56,301 nucleotides of DNA from VMDJ01 sp965659945 (GTDB taxonomy: Bacteria; Pseudomonadota; Gammaproteobacteria; Chromatiales; Chromatiaceae). The DNA lies in contig CBFHYJ010000005.1 of NCBI GenBank assembly GCA_965659945.1, forward strand, positions 1 through 56,301, in the 5' to 3' direction. Position numbers and translations under genes: made by a program. Shown here in pieces: positions 26,300 to 34,145 of this stretch. Under the pieces are notes generated by a model. The model searched no databases. It saw nothing but the letters and a program-made list of their open reading frames with translations, and was not told the DNA's origin. The first letter of the stretch is position 1. Each line of letters starts with the position of its first letter.

Positions 26300-27043
26300 T
26301 TATTTCTTCTGAGCTTTTAGTGCCGCGGCTAAACGCTTAGGTGGCACATAACCTGGCACCAATTCGCCATCGTTGAATAACAAAGCAGGTGTACCCGTAA
26401 CACCAAAGTCTTGTCCCAACTGGTACTGCGCAGCAACCGGGCTACCGCAATTTTTATTTGGCACATCGTTGCCGGCTTTCGCATCTGTTAACGCCGCATG
26501 CTTGTCATCCGCACACCAAACCGATTCAGCCAACGCCGCAGATTCGGTCATCTTGCCATCACGCATGATGCCTGAACGTGGATAAGCCAAGTAACGAATT
26601 CGGATACCTTCTTCGTTGTACTCCTTGATTTGGCTGTGCAGCTTGCGGCAGTAGCCACAATCGATATCGGTAAATACGGTTACTTGAAATGGCAACGATT
26701 TGTCGCCATAGATAATCATGTCGTCTTCATTAAGCGATGCAAGCTTGGCTTGTTTTAAATCACGCTTACGGTTCTCAGTCAGCAGTTCACGCGATTCTAG
26801 ATCAACGATGTCACCACGCATCAGGAAACGGCCATCCGAAGTGACATAAATCAGGTTAGTGCCGTAGACAACTTCGTAAAGACCATTGATGGGTGTTGCA
26901 TTCACTTCATCGATCGTCAGGATAGGCAACTTAGTCCCTAATGCCGCACGTATAGCTTTGTCTGCCTCAGGTGATGCCGGCTGCGCCATCACAGCACTGC
27001 TCAACAGGGTTAAGGCCATCATTCCTAATGTGATTAAACGCAT
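26300..27043 (-). CDS. dsbC: Thiol:disulfide interchange protein DsbC
   Basis: This is a periplasmic disulfide isomerase. I chose the ATG at 27043 (MRLITLGMMALTLLSSAVMA), which starts a clean signal peptide after a GGAAG ribosome binding site; the frame could extend 18 codons upstream. The mature protein has the N-terminal dimerisation domain and a thioredoxin domain with active site CGYC (DIDCGYCRKLH). The second, structural cysteine pair (WCADD ... NKNCGSP) and the cis-proline loop VTGTPALLF are also present. The mature length fits DsbC. The stop codon abuts the mutS stop in convergent orientation, with no gap. Confidence 0.93.
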   Translation of the reverse strand: MRLITLGMMALTLLSSAVMAQPASPEADKAIRAALGTKLPILTIDEVNATPINGLYEVVYGTNLIYVTSDGRFLMRGDIVDLESRELLTENRKRDLKQAKLASLNEDDMIIYGDKSLPFQVTVFTDIDCGYCRKLHSQIKEYNEEGIRIRYLAYPRSGIMRDGKMTESAALAESVWCADDKHAALTDAKAGNDVPNKNCGSPVAAQYQLGQDFGVTGTPALLFNDGELVPGYVPPKRLAAALKAQKK

Positions 27044-27117
27044 GTTTCTTCCTTGGTAGTTAATCAAAAACGCCGCAAAGGCTATCACAGCAGACACGCA
27101 TTTCGTGTAACAAGTTC

Positions 27118-28065
27118 CTAGGCACGGGGGTGGTGTTGCTGATGCAAACTCGCTAAACGCTCACGAGCCACGTGGGTATAGATCTGCGTCGTGGACAATG
27201 AGCTATGCCCTAACAGCAACTGCACTACACGCAGATCAGCACCATGGTTAATCAGATGGGTAGCAAAGGCGTGGCGTAGGGTATGTGGCGACAGCTCGGT
27301 TTTTATCCCCGCAGTGGTCGCATGCTTTTTAATGCGATACCAAAAGGCTTGGCGAGTCATCGCATAACCACGCCTTGTCGGAAAAAACGCATCACATGGT
27401 TGTCCTTTAAGTAACTCAGTTCGACCACCCGCATTAAAACGACGCAACCAATCGGCAGCCTCTTCACCCATGGGCACCAAGCGTTCTTTTCCACCTTTAC
27501 CGATTACGCGAACCAAACCTTGTGACAAGCTCACTTCATTAACCTGCAATGAAACCAATTCACTGACACGCAGACCCGTCGCATACAGCAACTCCAACAT
27601 ACAGCGATCACGTTCACCTTCAGGGGTCTCGACGTCAGGCGCCATCAATAAAGCTTCAACATCTTGCTCGCTCAATGACTTAGGTAAAGGTCGACCTAAC
27701 TTAGGTGCTTCGATCAAAGCACTCGGATCTTCCGAGAGCCAATGCTCACGAACGGCTAACTGATAAAACTGTCGCAAGCTCGACAGACGACGCGAGCTAG
27801 TCCTTGGTTGCACGCGCTGATCGACTAGACTCGCGAGGTAACCCAAAAGATCTTGTCGTCCCGCTTTATTCAGCGAGGAGTTGTTATCCACCAACCATGA
27901 AGCCGCATGACGTAAATCATTTTGATAGGCCTCTAAAGTATTTTTAGACAAGCCTCTTTCCATCCATAACGCATCGGCGAATTGTTCGATAAGACGGATT
28001 TGATCTTCCGGTAGTGAGGCTGAGGCAGTCGTTTCTGAAGCGGACATTTTGTGCAAAATACTCAT
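27118..28065 (-). CDS. xerD: Site-specific tyrosine recombinase XerD
   Basis: XerD works with XerC at dif to resolve chromosome dimers. The N-terminal core-binding domain (LIEQFADALWMERGLSKNTLEAYQNDL) is followed by the catalytic domain. It holds all active residues: Arg in YATGLRVSELVSL, Lys in IGKGGKERLVPM, HxxR in LSPHTLRHAFATHLINHGADL, His in LLGHSSLSTTQIYTHV, and the nucleophilic Tyr in that last motif. The length of 315 slightly exceeds E. coli XerD (298) through an N-terminal extension. The context next to dsbC is the conserved gammaproteobacterial xerD-dsbC pair, which favours XerD over XerC or a phage integrase. Confidence 0.94.
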   Translation of the reverse strand: MSILHKMSASETTASASLPEDQIRLIEQFADALWMERGLSKNTLEAYQNDLRHAASWLVDNNSSLNKAGRQDLLGYLASLVDQRVQPRTSSRRLSSLRQFYQLAVREHWLSEDPSALIEAPKLGRPLPKSLSEQDVEALLMAPDVETPEGERDRCMLELLYATGLRVSELVSLQVNEVSLSQGLVRVIGKGGKERLVPMGEEAADWLRRFNAGGRTELLKGQPCDAFFPTRRGYAMTRQAFWYRIKKHATTAGIKTELSPHTLRHAFATHLINHGADLRVVQLLLGHSSLSTTQIYTHVARERLASLHQQHHPRA

Positions 28066-28366
28066 GCATCAATACCTTAGGTGGCGATGACCAAATCATA
28101 CCCTTATTTGAGCTGAAGTTTTCCACAGACCCTGTGGATAAGTCTGTTAGGAAACTGAAAAATTGACGGCCTAGACGGCGTATTCGTTATGAGTTTATTA
28201 AATTGGCAACTTTTTGTTCAATACCTATTTTTACTTTTTAAACAATGATTTATATGATTATTTTTATATTTCACATGGGTAACATAACGCAAGATATCGC
28301 TTTTTATCCTTAACGCCACCGCCTGTTAATAATTAAACCCTAATATTGTGCAGCAAGCAGGGTAGA
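28066..28366. other. Divergent intergenic region xerD / ycgN-like, AT-rich
   Basis: No ORF is supported here. The stretch holds the promoters of both divergent genes, a DnaA-box-like palindrome near the xerD side (28119-28141), and a GACGGC direct repeat around 28165-28180. The remainder is AT-rich with T-runs. No terminator is needed and none is seen. Confidence 0.6.
28119..28141. promoter_or_regulatory. Palindrome of two DnaA-box-like 9-mers
   Basis: TTTTCCACA (28119-28127, one mismatch to the DnaA box TTATCCACA) faces TGTGGATAA (28133-28141, a perfect DnaA box on the other strand), so the two form an inverted repeat, TCCACAG-ACC-CTGTGGA at its core. It lies about 55-75 bases upstream of the xerD start. 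It could bind DnaA or be another regulator's operator. Confidence 0.45.
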
Positions 28367-28819
28367 ATGCACCACATGTCAAGTACAAACGCACCTTTTT
28401 GGGAAGAAAAATCCCTTTCTGAACTCACTCGAGAGGAGTGGGAATCCTTGTGTGATGGCTGCGCAAAATGCTGCCTACATCGCCTGGAAGATGAAGATAC
28501 TGGGGAAATCTATTTCACCAATGTGCACTGCCGGCTTCTCGAAACCGACACAGGTCGTTGTACTGATTACAAGAATCGCTCTACTCGGGTTTCTGACTGC
28601 GTGACCATAACCCTCGATACGCTGCTTGATCCCTATTGGCTCCCCAAGACCTGCAGTTACCGCTTACTTGCCGAAGGAAAACCCCTGCCTCAATGGCACC
28701 CCCTGATCACTGGTGATCCGGATTCGGTGATTGATGCTGGTATGCGTGTATGCGATCGGACCATTTGTGAGGACGAGGCAGATAACTTAGAAAGTCACCT
28801 AATTGATTGGTTGGAATAA
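28367..28819 (+). CDS. YcgN-like cysteine-cluster protein (UPF0260)
   Basis: This 150-residue protein belongs to the YkgJ/YcgN cysteine-cluster group. The motif LCDGCAKCCLHRLEDEDTGEIYFTNVHCRLLETDTGRCTDY supplies the conserved cysteines thought to bind a metal or iron-sulfur cluster. Further conserved cysteines sit in VSDCVTI, KTCSYRLL and RVCDRTIC. The biochemical role of the family is unknown. I chose the ATG at 28367 because AGGG lies 4 bases upstream; an ATG three codons later is possible. The stop overlaps the next start (TAATG), so the two genes are translationally coupled. Confidence 0.85.
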   Translation: MHHMSSTNAPFWEEKSLSELTREEWESLCDGCAKCCLHRLEDEDTGEIYFTNVHCRLLETDTGRCTDYKNRSTRVSDCVTITLDTLLDPYWLPKTCSYRLLAEGKPLPQWHPLITGDPDSVIDAGMRVCDRTICEDEADNLESHLIDWLE

Positions 28820-29841
28820 TGACCGAAAGCCTTACCCTGACTGAATTCCTTGAAAACACCGGCGCCATGCTCCGTTTTTACGATGTAGGTCGCCGAGTCA
28901 GCGCCATCAGTCGCGATGACTTTTTAGCCTTTGAGAAAACCGAGAAGAGCTACCCTTACCCGCTACAGAAAAAAGCTTGGCTTGCTGTTATGCAGCAGCG
29001 CCCCACTACACTGACCGAACCGGTGATCTGGTTCATTCAGTTTGACCTTGATGAGCAAGGCAAGCTTGTCCAAGCCACTCGCGACTATTTCCTGCATCGC
29101 TTTGTTGAACTGGCTGCAGAAGCGGCAGATGGCAAATCGTCTGATCTTGGTGCTGCGCTAGAAGACAATCCGTATGTGTTTAAACCACGTGACGATAAGC
29201 TCGCCAACCTCAATGCACAGCTCGGCCTCCATCTTAATCGTGAGCCTTCTCAATATTTCGAACACGCAAAAGCGTATTTCTCTGGCGCCGTGGGTTGGGA
29301 TCAATGGGCTTTTGTGGGATATCAAGGCATCGCAGATCTTGTTGCACGCATTAACGACATTGGAATAGCTGATGTGATGACGCAGGCCATTCCACATCTG
29401 CCTAATGAGCCTCTCGTCGCGCTATGCCAATGCCTTGAAAACCAAGCACTACCTACAGAATTAGCTAATAGTCTCAGTACAAAACTCGAGATCGAGATAG
29501 CTGATGCTGCCGTCCTAGCTGCTCTGGTTCGAGGCTTATCTCAAGCACCTGATAGCCAACGCGACTTGGCTATCCGTAAAGCATTATCGACAGAATTTGC
29601 CACCGATCCTGAAGTCTTAGCGGCCATTGGTGGACGCGCCTGGGAAGCGATGCAGAATCCCGAAATTGCGCTTTCTTATTTAGAAGCATTGGCTAATGAA
29701 AAGGTCGATCAGGCGATTTTTAATCATTGCGTCAGTGACTTATTGCGCATCTCTACGCTTCAACAGCCCTTGTTAACCGTCATGCGAGACCCTAAGCGAA
29801 GTGATCAACTGGCCCAAGCCTTTCAGGCGATGTTGGGCTAA
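28819..29841 (+). CDS. DUF3549 family protein
   Basis: A 340-residue, mostly helical cytoplasmic protein resembling the gammaproteobacterial DUF3549 family of unknown function. The N-terminal part has SLTLTEFLENTGAMLRFYDVGRRVSAI, followed by YPYPLQKKAWLAV and PVIWFIQFDLDEQGKL, which look like the family's conserved segments. The C-terminal half is made of repeated helical pairs that could form a HEAT-like solenoid (inference). There is no signal peptide, no membrane helix and no cysteine cluster. The ATG overlaps the stop of the YcgN-like gene. I chose this start over 28807 for that coupling. Confidence 0.75.
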   Translation: MTESLTLTEFLENTGAMLRFYDVGRRVSAISRDDFLAFEKTEKSYPYPLQKKAWLAVMQQRPTTLTEPVIWFIQFDLDEQGKLVQATRDYFLHRFVELAAEAADGKSSDLGAALEDNPYVFKPRDDKLANLNAQLGLHLNREPSQYFEHAKAYFSGAVGWDQWAFVGYQGIADLVARINDIGIADVMTQAIPHLPNEPLVALCQCLENQALPTELANSLSTKLEIEIADAAVLAALVRGLSQAPDSQRDLAIRKALSTEFATDPEVLAAIGGRAWEAMQNPEIALSYLEALANEKVDQAIFNHCVSDLLRISTLQQPLLTVMRDPKRSDQLAQAFQAMLG

Positions 29842-29952
29842 CGCGTTTTTTTAGGCATTCTGCTCTAGGAATAACATCTTTCTTCTAGTAAGTTGGCGAT
29901 TTAGGACGGTTGCACACTGCCCTTTAAAAAAAGAACTAAACCAAAGGATAAA

Positions 29953-30969
29953 ATGATGAAGATGAAACTCACTGTGGCTGCAGTCCTAGCTGCCAGCCTA
30001 TCTTTCTCTACCGTAAACGCGGGAACACTTGATGATGTTAAAGCTCGCGGCAGTGTGAACTGTGGTGTGAGCACTGGCCTTGCAGGCTTCTCACAAAAAA
30101 ATGAAAAAGGCGATTGGAGCGGTTTAGACGTTGATGTCTGTCGTGCAGTTGCTGCTGCAACTTTGGGCGATGCGTCTAAAGTTAAATTCAAGCCTCTCAC
30201 TGCTAAAGAGCGTTTCACTGCATTGGCCTCAGGTGAGATCGACATGTTGTCGCGCAACACCACTTGGACTCATACCCGTGACACCTCATTGGGCATCAAC
30301 TTTGCTGGCACCAATTACTACGACGGTGCTTCATTTATGGTTATGAAGAACCTGGGTGTTAAAAGCGCAAAAGAACTTGATGGCGCAAACGCGTGTATTC
30401 AAGCAGGTACTTCAACCGAACTTGCAATCGCGGACTACTTCCGTGAAAACAAGATGTCTTACAAAGCCGTTACCTTTGATACCTCTGATCAAACTCGCGC
30501 AGGTTTCGAATCAGGCCGTTGTGACTTCCTGACCTCTGATGGCTCACAGTTAGCTGCACTTCGTATCGGCTTAGCTAACCCAGGCGGTGCAATCATTCTT
30601 CCTGAGGTTATTTCTAAAGAGCCACTAGGCCCTGTAGTTCGCCAAGGTGATGACCAGTGGTTCAACATTGTTAAGTGGTCATTAAATGCAATGATCGAAG
30701 CTGAAGAGCAAGGTGTTACCGCAGCAAATGCAGCTAGCAAGAAAGCCAACGGCAATCCTGCGAACAAGCGTCTTCTCGGTGCTGAAGGTGAGCTTGGTGC
30801 AAACCTAGGCCTAGGTGCTGATTGGGCGTATCAAATCGTTACTCAAGTAGGTAACTACTCTGAGTCTTTCGAGCGCAATGTGGGCATGGGCTCCCCATTG
30901 AAGCTTGAGCGCGGCTTGAATGCCTCATGGCGTAATGGTGGCATCTTGTATGCTCCAGCTATGCGTTAA
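29953..30969 (+). CDS. aapJ: General L-amino acid ABC transporter, binding protein
   Basis: This is a periplasmic substrate-binding protein of the AapJ/BztA family, with broad specificity for polar L-amino acids. The signal peptide covers the first ~23 residues (cleavage near VNA-G). The mature protein shows the family's GVNCGVS-type start (RGSVNCGVSTGLAGFSQ), GLDVDVCRAVAAATLGD, LTAKERFTALASGEIDMLSRNTTWT and VIWVVKWS-like FNIVKWSLNAMIEAEE. The length of 338 fits AapJ. An AAAGGATAAA ribosome binding site precedes tandem ATG codons. A strong hairpin separates it from aapQ, consistent with higher expression of the binding protein. Confidence 0.93.
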   Translation: MMKMKLTVAAVLAASLSFSTVNAGTLDDVKARGSVNCGVSTGLAGFSQKNEKGDWSGLDVDVCRAVAAATLGDASKVKFKPLTAKERFTALASGEIDMLSRNTTWTHTRDTSLGINFAGTNYYDGASFMVMKNLGVKSAKELDGANACIQAGTSTELAIADYFRENKMSYKAVTFDTSDQTRAGFESGRCDFLTSDGSQLAALRIGLANPGGAIILPEVISKEPLGPVVRQGDDQWFNIVKWSLNAMIEAEEQGVTAANAASKKANGNPANKRLLGAEGELGANLGLGADWAYQIVTQVGNYSESFERNVGMGSPLKLERGLNASWRNGGILYAPAMR

Positions 30970-30989
30970 TTAGCATTTAGCTTGAACCT

Positions 30990-31011
30990 AAGGGGCACTC
31001 TCGTGCCCCTT
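30990..31011 (+). promoter_or_regulatory. Intercistronic stem-loop aapJ-aapQ
   Basis: AAGGGGCAC and GTGCCCCTT form a perfect 9-pair stem with a TCTC loop, 21 bases after the aapJ stop. No T-run follows, so it is more likely an mRNA-stabilising 3' end or partial terminator than a full terminator. It would raise the ratio of binding protein to membrane components. Confidence 0.75.
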
Positions 31012-31044
31012 TCTGCGTAAAAGACATCGAAAAGGTTTCATTGC

Positions 31045-32265
31045 ATGTTCAATGAGAAAACCATTGAAGAAGTAAAATCGGCAAACCGAAAAGCATCATC
31101 TGATGCCACTTCGACTGCCTTTTACAACAACCCACGCATTCGTGGACTCTTTTATCAAATAGCGCTTGTCACAGGCCTGTTGTACTTCTTTGTTACCGTC
31201 ATTGGCAATACCCTAGACAACATGGAAGCGACGGGCATCAAAACGGGCTTTGCCTTCCTTGATGCTGCCGCGGGTTACGATGTTTTAATGTCGTTGATCT
31301 CGTTTGAATCTACCGACACCTACGGCCGCATATTTATTGTTGGCTTTTTAAATACCCTGTTGGTTTCTGCCATCGGTATCTTTTTTGCCACACTATTCGG
31401 TTTTGTATTTGGCGTTGCTTACTTCTCACACAATTGGCTTATCAGAAAAATCGCTGTCGTTTATGTTGAAATCTTTCGTAACATCCCTTTATTACTGCAA
31501 GTTTTCTTCTGGTACTTTGCGGTCCTTTCATCCTTACCTAGCGCACGACAAAGTTTAAGTCTTGGCGAAGCGGTCTTCCTCAACGTTCGCGGTCTTTATT
31601 TTCCAAAACTAGTCGGTGGTGACCTAGCTTGGATTGTGTGGGCAGTATCAGCACTCGCAATCGGTGGTGTTTTTTACCTACGGCGCTGGGCGAAAAAGCG
31701 TCAAGAACTTACCGGCGAACAATTTCCCGTTTTAAAAATTAGCCTTGCGCTGATTATTTTATCTCCAATCGTTGCGGCGGCATTAACTGGTTTCCCCTTC
31801 ACGGTGGACTACCCAGCTCTCAAGGGCTTTAACTACTTTGGTGGCGTAACGGTTATTCCTGAGCTGATGGCACTTTCAATCGCATTGTCGGTTTATACAG
31901 GTGCATTTATTGCTGAAGCCGTTCGTGCCGGCATCCAATCTATACCTCGTGGGCAAACTGAGGCGGCACGCAGCTTGGGATTACGCGAAAACAAAATCAT
32001 GTCACTGATCATCGTACCGCAAGCGATGCGCGTCATTGTTCCTTTGCTTAACTCCGAATATCAATCGCTTGTTAAGAACTCGACACTCGCTGCCGCGATC
32101 GGTTACCCCGACCTATTCAACGTCTTCGTGGGCACTGCGCTAAATCAAACAGGCCAAGCGATTGAAACCATCTTCATGACTATCATTGTTTATTTCATCG
32201 TAAACATGGTGATTTCATTCTTAATGAACCGTTTCAACAATGCGGTCTCATTGGTAAGCCGATAG
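31045..32265 (+). CDS. aapQ: General L-amino acid ABC transporter, permease AapQ
   Basis: This is an inner-membrane permease of the HisM/GlnP superfamily, pairing with AapM. The 406-residue length, larger than simple GlnP-type permeases, is typical of AapQ/BztB. An extra membrane segment lies near residue 35 and an insert separates the N-terminal helices from the conserved core. The core's EAA loop reads EAVRAGIQSIPRGQTEAARSLGLRENKIM. IFRNIPLLLQVFFWYF marks the conserved N-terminal helix. aapM starts 6 bases downstream. Confidence 0.92.
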   Translation: MFNEKTIEEVKSANRKASSDATSTAFYNNPRIRGLFYQIALVTGLLYFFVTVIGNTLDNMEATGIKTGFAFLDAAAGYDVLMSLISFESTDTYGRIFIVGFLNTLLVSAIGIFFATLFGFVFGVAYFSHNWLIRKIAVVYVEIFRNIPLLLQVFFWYFAVLSSLPSARQSLSLGEAVFLNVRGLYFPKLVGGDLAWIVWAVSALAIGGVFYLRRWAKKRQELTGEQFPVLKISLALIILSPIVAAALTGFPFTVDYPALKGFNYFGGVTVIPELMALSIALSVYTGAFIAEAVRAGIQSIPRGQTEAARSLGLRENKIMSLIIVPQAMRVIVPLLNSEYQSLVKNSTLAAAIGYPDLFNVFVGTALNQTGQAIETIFMTIIVYFIVNMVISFLMNRFNNAVSLVSR

Positions 32266-32271
32266 GAGGGC

Positions 32272-33375
32272 ATGATGAAAGAATTTCAACCTAGCTCACC
32301 TCGCTCAGCACCCGATAAAAGTGTGGGCTTAATCGCATGGCTTCGTGAGAATTTATTCTCATCGATTCCAAACTCGGTTGTGACCATTGCGTTTATCAGC
32401 CTACTTGCTTATTACATACCTCCACTTATTGACTGGGCATTCCTTTCTGCCAATTTCAAAGGTGAGACTGAAGCGGCGTGTGTTAATGATGGCGCTTGCT
32501 GGGTCTTTGTTAACGCATGGTCTTATCAGTTCTTCTACGGAACTTATCCACCCGAAGAAGTCTGGCGCATCAACCTCACCATCGTATTACTAATCTTAGT
32601 GATCATCGGATCTTTTGCTTTACCAAAATCGATCCGCTTAAAGACTTCAATTGCCGCCTGGTTACTTCTTCCCATTTTCGGCATCGCACTTTTGGATGGT
32701 CGCTTGTTGGGCTTAGAAATGGTCAGCACCGATCTTTGGGGCGGCTTTACCTTGAACGTCTTTATGGCTACAGCAAGTATTGTGGTTGCCTTCCCCTTCA
32801 GCTTTCTGTGGGCACTGGGTCGTCGCTCAGACATGCCATTCATTCGCTCCGTCTCTGTGATCTTTATCGAGTTCTTTCGTGGCGTGCCTGTGCTGTCATT
32901 GTTCTTTATGGGCTCGGTGATGCTCCCGCTGTTCTTCGCAGAAGGTACCAATGTCGATAAACTCATCCGTGTTTGGCTTGTACTGATTTTCTTTATGTCG
33001 GGTTACATGGCTGAAGTATTCCGCGGCGGATTCCAAGCTGTGCCCAAAGGCCAGTACGAAGCCGCTGATTCAATCGGCTTAGGTTATTGGCAAAAGATCA
33101 TGCTGATCATTCTTCCTCAGGTCATCAAGATCTCGATGCCAAACATCCTTGCAACCTTTGTCATGCTATTTAAGAACACCACTTTCTTATTGATCATCGG
33201 TATTCCGGAAGTGGTACAAACTTTACAAACTGCGCTATCCAACTCCTACTGGTTAGGCGGTCATGCCCTTGAGGGCTATCTATTTGTCTTCCTCGTTTTC
33301 TGGGGAAGTTGTTTCGGCATGTCGCTATTGGCAAGCCGTATCGAACGCACAATGAATACTGACAAGAGAGACTAA
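32272..33375 (+). CDS. aapM: General L-amino acid ABC transporter, permease AapM
   Basis: This is the second permease of the Aap system, 367 residues. A periplasmic loop after the first helix contains two cysteines (AACVNDGACWVFVNAWSYQFFYGTYPPEEVWR), a pattern recalled from AapM/BztC proteins. The conserved core has FIEFFRGVPVLSLFFMGSVMLP and the EAA loop EVFRGGFQAVPKGQYEAADSIGLGYWQKI. It follows aapQ after 6 bases and precedes the ATPase gene by 2. Confidence 0.92.
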   Translation: MMKEFQPSSPRSAPDKSVGLIAWLRENLFSSIPNSVVTIAFISLLAYYIPPLIDWAFLSANFKGETEAACVNDGACWVFVNAWSYQFFYGTYPPEEVWRINLTIVLLILVIIGSFALPKSIRLKTSIAAWLLLPIFGIALLDGRLLGLEMVSTDLWGGFTLNVFMATASIVVAFPFSFLWALGRRSDMPFIRSVSVIFIEFFRGVPVLSLFFMGSVMLPLFFAEGTNVDKLIRVWLVLIFFMSGYMAEVFRGGFQAVPKGQYEAADSIGLGYWQKIMLIILPQVIKISMPNILATFVMLFKNTTFLLIIGIPEVVQTLQTALSNSYWLGGHALEGYLFVFLVFWGSCFGMSLLASRIERTMNTDKRD

Positions 33376-33377
33376 CC

Positions 33378-34142
33378 ATGACAGCCATCTCATCTAACTC
33401 TAATACTGAAGATGTCATCGTTATCGAAAACCTGAATAAGTGGTACGGCAATTTTCACGTGCTGCGCGATATCAATCTTCGTGTAAAGAAAGGCGAACGT
33501 ATTGTTATCTGTGGCCCATCGGGTTCAGGCAAGTCAACAATGATTCGCTGCATCAATCGCTTAGAGGAATTCCAAGAAGGCTCTTTGGTTGTTGATGGTG
33601 TTGAGATGATCGAGGATGTGAAAAACATCGAAAAGATCCGTAAAGACGTGGGTATGGTATTCCAACACTTCAACCTCTTCCCTCATCTTACGATTCTCGA
33701 AAATCTCACCTTAGGCCCTATCTGGGTACAGAAGAAGCCAAAGGCTGAAGCAGAAGCGATCGCAATGAAATATCTCGAGCGAGTAAAGATTCCAGATCAA
33801 GCCAACAAATACCCAGGTCAACTCTCTGGTGGTCAGCAACAACGTGTAGCGATTGCACGCTCACTCTGCATGAGTCCAAACATTATGTTGTTTGACGAGC
33901 CAACCTCAGCACTCGACCCTGAGATGATCAAAGAGGTATTGGACGTGATGATCGAGCTGGCACAAGATGGCATGACGATGCTCTGTGTGACCCACGAAAT
34001 GGGCTTTGCGAAGAAAGTCGCGGACCGTGTGATCTTTATGGATGGTGGTGGGATTGTGGAAGAGAACGAGCCAGAAGCCTTCTTCAGCAACCCACAAGTC
34101 GATCGCACACAACAGTTCTTAGAACAGATCTTAAACCACTAA
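33378..34142 (+). CDS. aapP: General L-amino acid ABC transporter, ATPase AapP
   Basis: This is the cytoplasmic ATPase of the polar amino acid transporter, 254 residues. Walker A is GPSGSGKST, the Q-loop VFQHFNLFPHLT, the signature LSGGQQQRVAIARSL, Walker B IMLFDEPTSALDPEM, and the switch region LCVTHEMGFAKKVADR. These are typical of the GlnQ/HisP/AapP family. It ends 3 bases before the convergent trhP stop, leaving no space for a terminator between them. Confidence 0.94.
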   Translation: MTAISSNSNTEDVIVIENLNKWYGNFHVLRDINLRVKKGERIVICGPSGSGKSTMIRCINRLEEFQEGSLVVDGVEMIEDVKNIEKIRKDVGMVFQHFNLFPHLTILENLTLGPIWVQKKPKAEAEAIAMKYLERVKIPDQANKYPGQLSGGQQQRVAIARSLCMSPNIMLFDEPTSALDPEMIKEVLDVMIELAQDGMTMLCVTHEMGFAKKVADRVIFMDGGGIVEENEPEAFFSNPQVDRTQQFLEQILNH

Positions 34143-34145
34143 GGT

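Noticed and set aside
28119..28141. Chromosomal replication origin
   Set aside because: Only one DnaA-box pair is present, and no dnaA, dnaN, gidA or AT-rich unwinding cluster is nearby.
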